Part shown: positions 22,624-36,010 of the stretch, one piece after another
Layout: every line of letters begins with the position of its first letter
Position numbering within the stretch: the stretch's first letter is position 1
NCBI RefSeq assembly: GCF_017562075.2
Contig: NC_054081.1
Span: 1,801,294-1,865,293, forward strand
Length of the DNA: 64,000 nucleotides
DNA from: Anopheles merus
Taxonomy: Eukaryota > Arthropoda > Insecta > Diptera > Culicidae
Direction of reading: 5' to 3'
The notes under the pieces: model-generated
Databases searched by the model: none
Seen by the model: the letters and a program-made list of their open reading frames with translations, nothing else
Told to the model about the DNA's origin: nothing
Program-made: the position numbers and the translations under genes

Positions 22624-24466
22624 CTGCACAGGAGAGGCGAGAACCGGAAAAACCAGCAACAAAAAAAAAAAAACAGTTCCCTTGGCAGGCCCGCTCGCCT
22701 ACCCCTTCACACGCGCTCTGTCCTTGTAGCCCAGATTTTTCCCAACACACCGACGATGGTGGGGGAACAACTACACATTAAAAAAACTGCATACACACAC
22801 ACACGCACGCACACACCGAAACTTTTCACAATGTTGGGGAAATTATCTTTCTTTAGCTTTTTTTTTTGTGTGTTATCTTTTTCCACTGTTGCGGCTGCTT
22901 GGTGCGCTTTTTATCATTTACACTCACACACACACACACACACATACAATGCCCCCTCTTCTCCACTCCACCGGCTGGAGTGTGTGTAGTGGAAGTGGGG
23001 AAAAGCCCGCACACACTTGTGCAGCCTCTCCGGAGACTCTTTCCGCGCTGCTTTCCTTCCTCACACACACAGGTGCGCGCGCGCGGAAGGACACACGGCG
23101 CAGCGCGCAAGCATTAGCGCAACGCAACGCAAATAAAAAGAAAAGCACTAATCCCGCGCGACACACTCACTCACACACACACATTGAATTTTGGGATCGA
23201 TTGTTGGTTGATGTGTGTGTGTGTGTGTTTTTTTTTTTTTGCTTTGAATTTCCACGCTGTTGCTGCTGTTGTTGTTGGATCCTTGGGGCGCGCTGTGAAG
23301 ACTGTGAAGAGAAGAACATGGGAGGAGAAGAAACTCAGTATCGCTCGTACTCCGTCGCCGCCGCCGCCTCCACCCACGGTTGATAGTTGAATGTTGAGGT
23401 GGGGAAGGGAAACAGAGGGGTGGGGAGGGGGGGGAGGAAGGGATCATTCAGGGAGACAGGGAAAAGGCAAACAAACAAAAAAGGCAAGAAACGAAGAACA
23501 GGCGTTTGATTGTGTGGCACACCGTGCAGCGCATCCTTTCTCTTCCTGCACCACACACCACCACACACTACCAACATACACACACCAACAGAATTGGTGC
23601 GGCGGAGGAGCGTGTCTGTGTGTGTGTGTGTGTGGAGGTGTAGGTGGAAGGTGGGTTGATTGTTGTGGGGGTTTTTTGCGTTGTTTTTGGTTTGCCAATC
23701 GGACACATGCACACACACACATACACAAATTCCAATGCTCACACACAACGGTACACGCGCTTTTAGAGCGCTTCTTTTTCTTCTGAAAGGTCCTTAAACT
23801 CCTTTTGTTTTCGGTAAGCAATTATTGTTGAAAAAATAGAAAGGAAAGTATGGAATCGGAGGGGGAAAGGAACTTCTTCAGACACACACAAATGCACACA
23901 CACACACGTGTTGAAAAAACCAAATATAAAAAAAAAACAATTCGCACAACTTCGATGGGAGAAGCACTTTTGTTGCTGTGGAATTTCTGCTCTTTGTTCT
24001 TATTTTGTTCTATTTTTCACACACTCAAACTTTCGCATACAAACACAGGAAGATGAGCACTGTTTTTTTGTTTGTTTTTTGTTTCCAAAAACACACACAT
24101 TCCCCGATGTCCTGCCTGTTCGTCCGCAAAGCGTCCCGTCCGGGTGGTCCAGAGTTCTGCAAAACATTAATCAACCACACACACACACACACCCACACAT
24201 GTTGTTTGCCCCGTCGTTTCGGTCAACTGTTGTGTGCACTTGAAAAAAAGCACATGTCACAACGGATCGCACACAACTGGCCAAATCAAAGGGACGGCGC
24301 CTCGTGCAAGCCTTCAGAACATGCACACACACACACACACACACACACAGCGCGGTCGATCGCTGATTCCCTTTCGGAAAGGGCGCACACACACGGAACG
24401 GGGCTGGTTGGTGGTGAAGAGAGTTGGTTGAAGCGGTTCTGTATTGCGCACACACGGGCTCATTAC
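22624..24466 (-). other. Predicted ovo 5' UTR intron, CA/TG-rich
   Basis: This is the interval between the acceptor at 22624 and the donor-like TAAG|GTAATG at 24466. It contains many short CA or TG arrays (for example near 22795, 22925, 23215, 23615, 23700, 24180 and 24330) and no open frame with protein-like composition. A runs-and-repeats composition explains all the long frames here. Confidence 0.35.
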
Positions 24467-24681
24467 CTTACACACTGCACCGCAATAGGGAGCACACACA
24501 AACACACACTGAGGTTGCTGGGGCAATGGGGGCGTTCTGTGCACGCCGCACACTGGTTGCTGCTGCTGCTGATTGCTACTGACTTGTGACACTGCTGCCT
24601 GTACTCCCTGGGAGCGATTCTGCCGCCTGGGAGCGCTGCGGATGGGATGCGTTAATTCTTTGCAACGTTCTACCTCCAACT
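24467..24681 (-). other. ovo: Predicted ovo first exon (5' UTR)
   Basis: This exon is an inference. An initiator-like TCAGTT lies at 24683-24678 on the minus strand, just below a GC- and GAGA-rich block. A good donor, TAAG|GTAATG, lies 215 nt downstream at 24466. It would splice to the strong acceptor at 22624. No DPE was visible at the expected distance. Confidence 0.28.
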
Positions 24682-24683
24682 GA

Positions 24684-25075
24684 AGCGCACCGAGCGAACG
24701 CGACGCTCGCCAAGCCGCTGCTGCTGCTCCGTTGCTGCCTGCTCTCCTTGCTCGCTCGCACTCGGGTGTACGATCGGCCTGCACGATCGTTCGCTGCTGC
24801 TCTCTCGCTCTCTCGCGCTCTCGCTCGCACGCCTGCACGCTCGCTCGCTCTTTGCCGTCGGCACGGCAGCGCACATTCCGCCACAAGAGCACAGCGGACA
24901 CGGGTGCGGGTGTCTCGCTCTCGCACGCCACCTAGAACGGAAGCCAGCGCAGAAAACCCGCACCGCTTGCTCACACTCGTGCGCCCGCTCTCACCCGAAC
25001 AATCCTTCTCCCGCTGTTTCTTCTCTCACTCCCTCTCACGTGGGAGAGCTTTCGCGCTGTTCCATTCGCACGCTT
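24684..25075 (-). promoter_or_regulatory. Candidate ovo promoter: CpG- and GAGA-rich block
   Basis: On the minus strand this block is dense in GAGCGAG and GAGAGCG repeats, which are GAGA-factor-type sites, and in CpG. It contrasts with the AT- and CA-rich flanks and sits directly upstream of the initiator-like TCAGTT at 24678-24683. Such composition is common at paused insect developmental promoters. The assignment to ovo rests on position and orientation only. Confidence 0.3.
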
Positions 25076-25079
25076 AGTA

Positions 25080-28000
25080 AGGTGCGCACTTTGCTAGCCA
25101 TGGTAGAAACACGCATGTGCGGCATCGTGGCTCATCTTTACACATGTGTGTGTGTGTACGTAGATTTTTTTACTTACCCCCTATTCTGCCGCTACTAAGT
25201 AAGCTCTTCTTTAGCCACCTGAACAAGAGCTGCCGTAACACTAAGCGCGTGAAACAATGGATACATGGACGCACGCACACCAAGCATGGATTCTCTGCGT
25301 TTCGTTCGCTTCGTTCCCCTCGTTTTCCTGCACACACACACACACACAGCTCCTATACACTTGTTTCTGTCGTCAGCGAGTGACGTTTAAATCGTAGTGG
25401 CTTGCCCACGGCAGTTAGTACATTTCTGGTATTAGGTTCTCCTCTAGTGTACCGTCTGCTCTAGCGAACACTTCAGCGGTCACTTCCTGGTAAAATTCTC
25501 CCAACAAAACATCTCACCCCGTGCAGCCATCCAATCGATGCACCAGACTTTCCGGGAAAAAGAAAAAAAAAACTGTATTTAAAACAACTCAGTCCAGCTT
25601 GGGTGCTTTAATTGCTCGAAACATGTTTTCCCGCAAGTGTCCAATCAAACATTGGGCAATTCATTGGGCTTGCGATTTCGGGAAATTTCGCGGCTCCGAA
25701 GGGAAGATCTGACTGCCATGGGACGTATTGGGATGTGGGGTTTATTTAAAATGCAATGCAGAATTCAATGGATGATCCAAAATCAATTGCCAGATTATTT
25801 AATTCATCACCCAGAACGTGGTGATCGCGCTTGGACTTGATTCTTGTCTCAACCATTGTCAGAATGTTGGATTTTTAGCCAACCCAAAAGTTCCATGTGT
25901 AGCAGCGATCGGAGTTGGCTCCCATACCGTACCTTCCCTCTCTCCCAATGGTGGCGGTAAAAAGTAGGTGTGAAATCTTAGAACAAAGTCTACCGCTGCA
26001 ACCCATCGCCCTCCTGTGCGCACTCGTGAAAAGCGAGCCGAAGCAAAAAATTCCAATTCAGCAAAACTTTGCATAGGGGGAAGAATAGAAAGAGCAAAAA
26101 AAAAACAAAGCAAAACGCAGCCGTTCGACTGCTGGGTTACAACCGCACCCGGGCTAAGTAGCCGGTCCGGCCTTTTACCTTAACATCTTTCCTACCCACC
26201 ACAGCCCTCGCCCCTGACATCCCCCCGTTTATCATGTCCAGTTCGCGCAGATCATAAACAGCGCATCATTTCCATTCAGCATAAGTGCGCACCGTTTCAT
26301 GCTTCTGAGTTTAGCCCACCCGCAAACGGGGTACACATTGCAACCCTCTGGTTTATGGTGCACCCCGTACCCCCGGTATGTTGGGCCTGCCTGGGTCGCG
26401 CGCTAATGCTTGTTGCCAAAAAAAAACTATATAGGTGGCAAAAGCGTCGATTAAAAAGATGCACCCAGCGCTCACCATTCAGTAGAGCGGGGGTACACTC
26501 ACGTTCGTTCTCGCAAAGCGATGCCCGTGGTGTGTTGTAATTAGGGCTTTTTGTTTTAAGTTTCTTCTTTGAGCACGGGACGATTGAATGCGTCCATTCA
26601 AAACAGTTCTAGCGAGCAGCGTGTTTGGGCAGGGTCGCCGAGTCGCCGGCAACATTGGGTTTTCGAGGAAAGTGTACTTTTGGATGCGTCTCCGCATCGC
26701 TCGAACGGACCTTCATTGACACAGGAGCACGCGGTCGAAGGTTTCCTAGTAGCAAGGCGAGTAAGAATCGAGCTGAGCAGGAAAAAAAAACAGGGGAAAA
26801 GAGAGCGAAAGATAGAAAGAAAGAGAGAAATGAAGAAAGAGAGAACTGATCAGAACCCGTACGCGTGTACAGGTGGCGGATAGTATCGATCGGGGCTGTG
26901 TGCGTCGTTCACGCAATAGCTGACGTTTTCATCCCTCGAAATGATCAGAACGCTCTCCCTCGCTCTACTTCTCTCTTGTGCACCGTTGTACTCTCTTTCG
27001 CTCTCGCTCAAGCGCACACGCGCAGCTCTACCGCGACCGTTGGCTGGGCCGTCCATTTTCAATGTCCACTCTCGTACGACCGGACCGTTTTGTTGATCTT
27101 CTCTCGCTCTCCTTACCTTACCGCCGGAGCCGTTCGCCTACCCAACCGAACCACGGGGAATAGAGCGATTCCTTTCCCGTTGCTCGCTGCCTGTGTGTGC
27201 GTGGGGTGTGCGCGCAAGTGCGGGTCGTTTTGCTGCTGCACGCGTACACACGCTCCCCACACACCGACTCGCTCGCAAGGGGCCCGCGTGGCCTTTTGCC
27301 GTTTGAAGGCTAAGGCTAAGTGGCCCCCGTGGTCGGCCGTGTTTGCCGTTGCGTGCCGGCATGTGTATGTGTGTGTGTGTGTGTGTGTGTCTGTGTGCCC
27401 TGGCAGACGGAACAGGTTTTACATTTCTGCAGCGACACGATGCCACACTGGTTGACATTGGTGGTGGTTGTGGCGGTCCGGAAGGGGGTAGGGGGGGGAT
27501 TTGCGGATTCTTCGTCGCCGCGGCCGCTGCCGATGACTCGCGATGATGCACTCCTGGAGCGGTTTGTGATCGGCGGTGCTCACGCTCACGGGGTGCACAT
27601 TTTCAGTGTCACGCGCACTCACACAGCGCTAACCTTCGGGCCTACGCACACACACACACAAACAAAAAACGGCAATGGCCAACACCCCGCTGTGCGGTGG
27701 CGCTTGGAGGCTCGTTTCCCCCGTTCGGAAAAGGGGGGATTGCTTGTGGAATCACCAAAAAACTAACTCCAAAAAACAGCAAGAGATGTTAGCAAGCGAC
27801 GAACTCCTGCCAACAAGTCTTGCGCTCGCTGTCTTTGCGCAAAACGGCGGGTTTTTTTTTTGAGCACGCAAAACATATGCGGGAGCAAAAGCGTCTGCTT
27901 GAGCGCCTGCCTGCATTCCCCAGCAGCAGATGCAGCTTCAAGGCGCAACCACACACCCCGCCAGCGGTCGCACTTGCACCTGCGCGACGCAAACACACCG

Positions 28001-29500
28001 GCCAGCGCAAAACGTTACGCAGCGAGCGTGGCGCAGATCCATCACCGTTATCAGCTGGAAGACTGTAATTACCGCACTACCGGAGCAAGGAGCAAGAGTT
28101 TGAAAATCCATTTGAATGGGGAGGACCTGGGGTTGGGAAAAAACAAAACAACATCGGGCAGCCGGTGCAGGATCGCGAGACTGTTGCCTTGTTCTAGCAG
28201 CTTAGCGTATCGATCTGCGGCAGCTCGTTGTACGTCTCGCATTGCTGCACTTGCACTGAACTCTAGAAGAAATACGGCCAGTAGGAATAAGTTGCCGAGC
28301 GGTTGAAGAAATGGTTTGACGATAGTAACGCCAATTTTTGTAATGTTGTAACCGGATTATACACACTTCAACAACACAATTTGTCATACCTTTGGCGGTG
28401 TATACATTAAAGAGTTCTATGGAAATAGGAAAATAATTTCCTGAAGGGGATTGTCCTTCTCAAGGAAAAATAAAAATTATGAAGGCAAATTGCAGCCAAC
28501 GTTCGTTTTGAAAGATTTGAAGCAGCTTTTGGGCTGCTCAATTCTTGCGATTGTTAATGTTTTGCTAAATCTAGCCAGAACCAAACAGCGAAGAATGATG
28601 GACAGCGAATGGTGACAAATTTTTTTTCCGCTGGAATATGATCTTCTTGTCAGCTGAACATCCATTGGAGTAAATGGAAGAAAAAGATAGAACTCAAAAG
28701 TGTAGGGATAGCCCCAGATATGCCATCAAATGAAGAGCAATCTGCAGCAACATGATATAAATTTGGTTGGGGAGTGTTTGACACAAGCACTACAACGGAA
28801 GTCTACCGGAAACGAGCTCAGATATCGCCATGACCCTATCAGTTGCTGCTCCAGACATCATCAACAATTTGTGCTTGTTAGGAATTATTCACCCTTTTAC
28901 AAGAAGCTTGCTGCACAGCGAGACGCCAAACAGGAAGTCAAAATGCTGCTTCCACACTTCTCAACAGCTTACTGAGAATGAAAAAAATATACAAGCGGAA
29001 TATATCTATGAATAGATAGTGCGAAGACAGGAGCTAGTGGTAAAATCTACAAAGTTCGCCAAGTAACTTTTTCCAATAACAAACAATATCCCAATGAAAG
29101 AATGTCAAATGGTGAACCCTGTAGAAGTATGCAGATCGTACTCTACGGAAGTTACGATCTTGATACGATCACTTTCTATGATTCTAAAGAATACTGTGGC
29201 TCAAGCATCAGCGGATCTGCTCAGAACAGAGCACATTTTCCGCAGCGTCTGAAAATTCTATTTAACTTGTTTATCCTATTTTATTTTATAAGCCACATTT
29301 ATTTTCCTTTGTATCTCTCATCAATTTCATATCATTGTATCTCTTATATAAAGCATCTTTCAACTGTAACTACAGCGCCGTTTTGTGCAAGAACCATTGT
29401 AATATCTTCAAACTCTCCTAAAGGCAAGGTTGCTCCATCAATGCCTCTTTAAGTTGTATGTGGGAAATTAAGCATGCATTTTTCATACTATTTAGACGTC
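25080..29500. other. Upstream region of ovo, no gene seen
   Basis: Simple repeats occur up to about 28 kb. A more AT-rich unique stretch at 28050-29500 has only short, unconvincing frames. One GGTTCGTCGC-type core in reverse (GCGACGAACT) lies at 27796. Confidence 0.55.
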
Positions 29501-29532
29501 GTTCTGTTGCAGAAACGACGGTAATACATCCC

Positions 29533-29805
29533 TCACGTAATAGAGATGTCGGAGAGGAACTTGAAGCGGTAGAAGAGTTGGCTAGCTACGACTAGAGTCA
29601 ACAGTGACAGATGGGCCTGCTGGAACATTATTCCTGCTGTTGACTTCATCAGCACAGTGACATAGTTGCAATCGCACTCGAAATGCTTCCACTCGTGCGG
29701 TCGTAACAGCACTCGGAACAGGAATGCAGCCGTGAGTGCCTCGTCCAAGCAGGCATCGCTCGATCGCTCGTTATTGTCTTGCTTGTTAACATCCTCGACC
29801 GGCCG
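29533..29805 (-). other. Coding-like open frame of unknown identity
   Basis: About 90 codons without a stop show roughly two-thirds G/C at third positions, unlike the surrounding DNA. The C-terminal half is hydrophobic or amphipathic (KSTAGIMFQQAHLSLLTL). An in-frame TGA lies just upstream and there is no in-frame ATG at the start, so it would have to be a terminal exon or a pseudogene fragment. I do not recognise the protein. A chance open frame is quite possible. Confidence 0.2.
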
Positions 29806-29949
29806 CACATTAGTGGCTCATCCTGACCCGTAAAGTCCGCTCCCCATGGGATAATTGGGTAAGGATTTAACGAGCCGCTATTGAGCTGGAATTAATGCGA
29901 CGCTGTCAATGGCCCCACCGAGGACCGGTATCTCTCGATGTTTCTGGCC

Positions 29950-30530
29950 ACAGTTTGGAGACGCTGCGAAGCCAACCCGTTAGAACCGGCTCGCCCTTCC
30001 CGGCGGATGACGAGCGCAAAGGGTTCGGGGTGCCACGAGTGGGCTAGATTTAATCATAATTAAACGCAAACAACGAGCGCCTGTTCCACGGGCGTCAAAC
30101 TCCTCCCTCCGGCCCGAAGCACGAAGCGTTTGGTGTCGCGCGGCCCGATGGCATTATGGGCTTTTGATTCTAATTAACGTAACGTGCCGCCCGGTGCTCG
30201 TACAGGTGCTGCAATTTGCCCGCTTTATGATTATTCCTTTACGAGCGCTTGATTGATTTTTATTTAATCGGAACGGGCAACCCAAGTGGCCGAGAATCCC
30301 GTCCGAGACCGCGCTTACGATAAACGATCGTGGCCGCGCACAGATGTCGCGCGCCGGGACGCATTTGCATGTGGCGCCGTTTGCGTTTCGCCGCCACTTT
30401 ACTGCCCCGACACAGCCCGCACGATGGCACCAACAAAACAGACAAAAAATAGTGGTGAAAAGGGTCATAAATGGCTGTAACTGTACGATTCTAATGGGTC
30501 GCACAATTTGATTTGTGCCCAGCATGCACA
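29950..30530. promoter_or_regulatory. Candidate enhancer with homeodomain-type sites and an OVO site
   Basis: This is unique, complex sequence with clustered TAAT/TTTAT words: TTTAATCATAATTAAACG near 30050, TCTAATTAACG near 30170, TTTATGATTATT near 30223 and TTTTTATTTAATCGG near 30257. A perfect match to the OVO consensus TGTAACNGT lies at 30476-30484. Conservation could not be tested. Confidence 0.35.
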
Positions 30531-31169
30531 GCGGGCACATTGCATCACACGCGCACACACACACACACATGTTGGCACAGTTGTCGTGTGGGAATCGGGA
30601 TGCCGAGATCAAGATAGATCGATCGATTTTCCCATGCAAACGGGGAATTTCGGTTGGTTTTCCGTTTTTTTTGGGAAATCTCGGGAGGCATATTTCATTA
30701 AACCGTCGATTGTTGTGCTTGCGGGCTAACGAATAGTCTAATAAAAGGCGGTACCCAGTGCGACCCAGTCCCGGCCGGCACAGCTGGGACCCGACAGAAG
30801 AGGAAACCTGAATTCCTACACCGTTTCTCAGAGTACAACTCTTCCGCACTGCGCACCGCGCTTTATGCTGAAGGTGTCGAGCTTTGTTGGTCCTTCGAGC
30901 CGGATCATGGGTGTAGCAAGCGTTGTTAGCCACGCTCGGAGGACCACGAACGGCAATGATCGAGCAGTGGGGTGGGGCCCGGAGTCGAGCAAAGGATCCA
31001 GGATGTTCGCTTCCTGTCCAAACAGCGAAAAGCCGCGTCGCCATTTAAACTGCCGCACCGAGCGCAGAATGGCACGATCTGCGCAAAAGGATGCAGAATG
31101 GGGTGTTGGGGTATATTTTGCGCGTTTGCACCTGCCGCAAACCGAGCTGGTCGTTTGCTAGCTTCACTT

Positions 31170-31281
31170 TAAATAGACGGGGCTCGCAAAACATAAAATC
31201 GTTCCACCGAGTGCGGGTAATTTGAGCAGCCGAAGCACCGAAAGCTCCTACCGAAAGGATATTTAGAGGGAAAAGAAAGAG

Positions 31282-31326
<45 letters not shown>

Positions 31327-34300
31327 AAGAAGATCGAGAACCGATTAAAAAGGACCAACTAAACGCCCAGAAGTAGGCAAATAAAAACCGAACCGAGCGA
31401 TGATGATTTTTTTTAAGTATAGGAGTGTTTTGGGACACCTTTTTTAGGTCCTTTTTGCTTCGCCCGTTTCGTCTCCTTCATCCCGCCCGGTACGGCTACC
31501 ACTAAAAGGACTCCGAATAGTAGGAAAAAGAAGAGAAACGCCCGCAAACAGAACGCAGAAAGGGCAACAGAACGGTCCCGAGGCATATTCTCGCTTCCGT
31601 TCTTGTGCTGCTTTTCTCTTCTTTTTTTGGTGCGTTGTGCAAAGTAAGCGGGGGAAAAAGGGGCACCAGCAGAAGCAAAACACAAAACCGTACGAGTCCT
31701 TTTTTTCCGCATTCGCAGGTACAACTGTGGTCCTAGTTGGAGGTGGAGGAGGATGAGCTAAAGTTCTCACCAGAAAACTGGAACGAATTCGATCGGATTC
31801 GTGGGACCGTGGGCTGCGGGGGAGGTGCCGCAAACGGTTGGTCTGAAAAAAGGATGTGTGCTCGGCATTCCGCTGGAGCCCTGTTCGTGATGTCCTTGAT
31901 TTCCCATCCACTCCTAGGAGCAGCAGCAACAGCAAAAAAAAAAAGGTCAATGTTTGCGCCCGCTTACCTGCGCGCGGCTACGCAGACTGATTTTTCGTGA
32001 ATTATCTTGTTAGATCTCACGTTTTTTCTTCCTTTTCTGCACTTTGTTCAGTGTATGCGCGTGTGTGTGTGTTGTGTGTGCGTCTGTACGACCACAAACT
32101 GTGTGAGCCGACCCATGATGCGATCGGGGTCCTCTTGTCTCCTTTGTGACGCGCCAGTCTATTTGCGCTTGATATTCGCATTTCCGCACAACGAGGGACG
32201 CGCGGGTGAGAAAAGCGCCGGCCCTGGGAAGCGAAATTCGATCGGAAGGCAAAGCTCTTCGATTCGAGTTCCGGTTTCGGGTGGCACGGTACGGTGGTTC
32301 CCCTGGGAAAGAGATTTGCGCGCGCGCGAAGGGAGTGCGTGAAAGCTGCAGACGTCAGAATCCAACGTCTCTTGTCTGTTCTGCACCGAGGCTGGGATGT
32401 AAAACTGAACCATCCTGCTGTTAGGCGACTTCCAGCGCACTATCCCGCTCAAGCGAAAGAGAAGACACCCCATAAGCGACGAACCCCCTCGTCAAACGAG
32501 TTCGCCCGATGTCGCTGTTGTCGCGGTTGAATGTATAATTTACTGGGCTGTAAAACAGGCTTCAAGCATCGCCGGGCCCTGGCAGTGGAGGTGTAGGCAG
32601 AAGCCGCAAGATGGACAGTTTGAGACGGTAAAATGATAAAGGCGGGCGGACCGGCGATGCCGAGAATGATCCAGATTGACCGCTCTCGGGTGGCCAGCGG
32701 TGGTCCTGCCGAAGCACTCGATGCCGGAGGAAAATTGGCAAGTTGGTGAGGCTGGTGTTAAGCTTTATAGCTGCGGCCATATAACCCAGAGGTCCAGGCC
32801 ACACACTCCACCGGAAAAGTTAGTAAATAGCACCGCAAATATATCTGCGCGCGGATCCGTCTATCCAGCAAAGGCGGGGTTCGTCGCCTATTGCACGCGC
32901 GCAGAACACACCGTAAAGCTACCTCGCATGGGTCATTCGCCCGTCCGCGCTGTACCGTGGCGAATCTTGCGAATGTGACCGAGACCGAGATTTTGCCGGT
33001 CGGGGGTGGAGGGGGGGGGGGGAGCACAATTAGTTCCGGTTCGCCGAATCTTGGCAGTCGCCTTGGGGTCTTGGGAATTCGTTCACTCCCGAGAGAGACC
33101 CTCTCACACACAAACGCACATACCGCTGCTACTGGGACAAGGAGTAGAGAGCAAGCGAGTAGTGGAGGCAGTGTTAGCTCTAGTCGCATTAGGACCGTGC
33201 GGTGATTAGCGCCCGAACCCTTTGCTCGGAGGGATCTCTGTTAATTAAGGTGCATCAATAACGTGGCTAAGATTGTAGCTACAACGTTTTCAGCCTGCGC
33301 TCGCCCCAATGCAGGCCGCGGTGGACCGGTTTTTGGGAGGAACCGGTCGGTTGGTTTTTCGGCCTGAGCGGACGAAGCTGTGGCAAGATGGCTCGCTGAA
33401 CCAAAAACGGGAAGGAACCCACCAACGGTACATTTCGATTTCGATGAAAATTACTTCATGCGGGCAGACGCACACTACCGTCGTTGGGGGCAACGAAGTA
33501 CACGTTCCAAGCATTAGAAGCTGGAAGGCAGGAACGAACACAAAAAAGCCTTGCTGGCTCCACCGATGCTTTGGGGCGTTTCGTTAGATGTGTGTGTTTC
33601 TCCCTCTATCTCTCTCTCTCCCTCGTTTCGTGCATGCTGTTGGAAACAAGTTCTTCATTATCTGCCGTTTCGTGTGCCTACCTGAGCGTCTTCGCTGCAG
33701 CAGTTCGTTCGCTTCGGTAATGATGATGTTTAGAAAATTGATCAACCATCAGTATTTGTGCGAGTGTATGTGTGCATGTGTGTGTGTGTGGGATCTAATC
33801 GGAGGCAGGTTTTATATTCTTCGCCTTCCCCTCCGCCCCTTTTCTACTGCCATTACAATATCTCATCCAAACGCTACAACTCCAGAGCTGCCCAAGGGGC
33901 AACTTCTGAACCGACCAAACCAAAGTCAAGTGCTTTACCGTTCTTTCCCGTGCTTTCCAGCTTCCTACCAGGGATGGGGGAATGTCAGCTGCAGTCTGCT
34001 GGCAATGGGAGGGAAGGATGGGCTGGTGATGATCGACCGCTTCCCAGGCCGCTTCCCATGAGCAGCTTCGGCAGAAGTTCAAGGACCCGACCGGAGGGGG
34101 GCCCCGACAACAGGTAACCGAGCGCTTGCTTCATTATCATAATTAGCTCCAAGAGTCCAAGACTACTCCACGAAGGCAGTCGAAATTCGAGCAGTGCTGC
34201 GTGCCAGAACGCTACTAGTGTGAGCAAAAAAAAAGATCAACTAAACAAAAAGCAATGTATGGGGGGAAGGCACACAATGGTCTGGAATTATGGGCAATAT

Positions 34301-35640
34301 TTCCCGTGCCCTGTATGCACGAAACCAGGGAACGCTTGTGTGATTAGATAACGACGAGGTACGAAGACTGACTGGGGAGATTTTTTTTTTGCTTCTTTCT
34401 CGAAGACATCCGGAGATGCCGCCCGAGCGAAGGACCGCCGTGTCCCGGTGACGGCACGCACACAAGGGGAAGATAATTGGAGGAGGAGGGGTTGAATATG
34501 CAGACGGAGTGGCCTTCAGAATTCAGAGAATATCGTCTGCGACAGACGCGCGCTGCGTGTGTGGCTGCGCTCAAGGCGGCCCCATCAGAACGACTCGAGA
34601 AGACTGGAGCTGGAGGAGCGTGAGATGTATAGGAGCTGCAGAGCTCTGCCTCATTACGACAGCTTTGTGGTACTGCTGTCAAATGCACGACCGGTAGCAT
34701 GTGTACCTCTGGGTTCTAATCTGGAATGGAGCGCGCACGGTGGTGAGAGTTGCTTTGCTTTTACAAGCAGTACTTGAGTATCCCTCACTCACAAAATGAC
34801 AGGTAATATTATTGTTATTGCTGGATTTATCGTTCGTTGTCACCCTTCAGCTCCCGCTAAATTCCTATGAATTGTCTTCTTTTCTAGTGATTTGAGTGAG
34901 GAATTTGTGGTGCTCTTTTAGTATATTTGCATGTGTATTTCAATTTTCCTTTGAATATTTTCCAATCTTGGCTGTTGGCTGAATTCTGGAGAGTGTTATG
35001 TGGGCTTACATATGAGTTCTTGCCTATGACATCCACTAAATTGATGCTATACCATTCTAGCACATCTCGGCTGTAGTGGCAGCTTGACCGACTCTCGTTC
35101 GGAGCATTACTGAGTCATTATGTGTCGTGATAGCAGGCGAAACACACTGCTCTAGACACTGTTTTGTGTTCCCAGGTCAGTACATTGCACACATTGTCTC
35201 GATCCAAGAAATTGAGCTTTAAGCATGAAGTTCTCTGTCGGACTTCTTCTTTATCGGATACACTATTTTCTTTCGGGTCTTTCGGAATTTGAAATCTCAG
35301 AATATATTGAAGATCGATGAGTGCTGATCCTCAAAGAACTTGTAATATGAGCTCTTTAAGTATCTTGTTCAATATGTAGAAAAGAGATGAGGTCGCTCAT
35401 GAGGTCTCAGAACTACTGTATGTGTTGGTGCTCAGTGAACAATGAGCTAAATCGCTCACTTTGAGTGAGGGAAGAGCCAGCTCGTTTCTCACCTCATGAG
35501 AGCAGATTTCCCTCCTCAGCTCATTTCAAAGTGAGTTCAATAGACTCGAGTAAGGAATGAGCCTGTAGGTAAGAGGCAGTTGCCTATAAGAATCTAAATT
35601 AGAAGGCGCCAAATCCAATAGTATCCTCTAACAAACATTC
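31170..35640. other. Intergenic, no gene seen
   Basis: (GA)n lies at 31285-31325. Two motif copies are present (32453-32485 bipartite in reverse, 32878 core). A unique AT-rich stretch at 34780-35640 contains an imperfect hairpin at 35455-35535. Confidence 0.55.
32453..32485 (-). promoter_or_regulatory. Bipartite motif copy, reverse orientation
   Basis: GCGAAAGAGAAGA is followed 14 bp later by GCGACGAACCCCC. On the minus strand the order is GGTTCGTCGCTTAT then CTCTTTCGC. Confidence 0.45.
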
Positions 35641-35779
35641 CCAATGACGTAACAGACTCATCATCGAATCTATGCAAGTGTGCGTTTAACATCAGCATCG
35701 GTGTCATCGCTTGTCATTTTTCCCATACGGGCTCTTACAGGTTCCGCTTTAGCACCTTTCTAACCGGGTTCTGTTCGAA

Positions 35780-36010
35780 GCGCAACCTCCAACGCCGCCC
35801 CGTGCAGCATCACCAACGTAAAAACGTCATATCGTTTCGCCCAGCATTTGCACCGGCTATTTAGCTAATGCCTTTCCCGAATGCAAATCAATTCCGAGCG
35901 TAATGGCCATAGCTTTGCCTTACATTGAACTACACCCCCAACGCCGCTCCTCTCCCCTCATCAGCCCCCGTCCGTTAGAGGTAATAAATAAGTTTATGAG
36001 CATGCGAGAT
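35780..36010. promoter_or_regulatory. Candidate regulatory block
   Basis: This is unique sequence with ATGCAAATCAATTCC, TTTAGCTAATGCC and TAATAAATAAGTTTATGAGC, words of the POU and posterior-Hox type. It is a compositional inference only. Confidence 0.2.
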
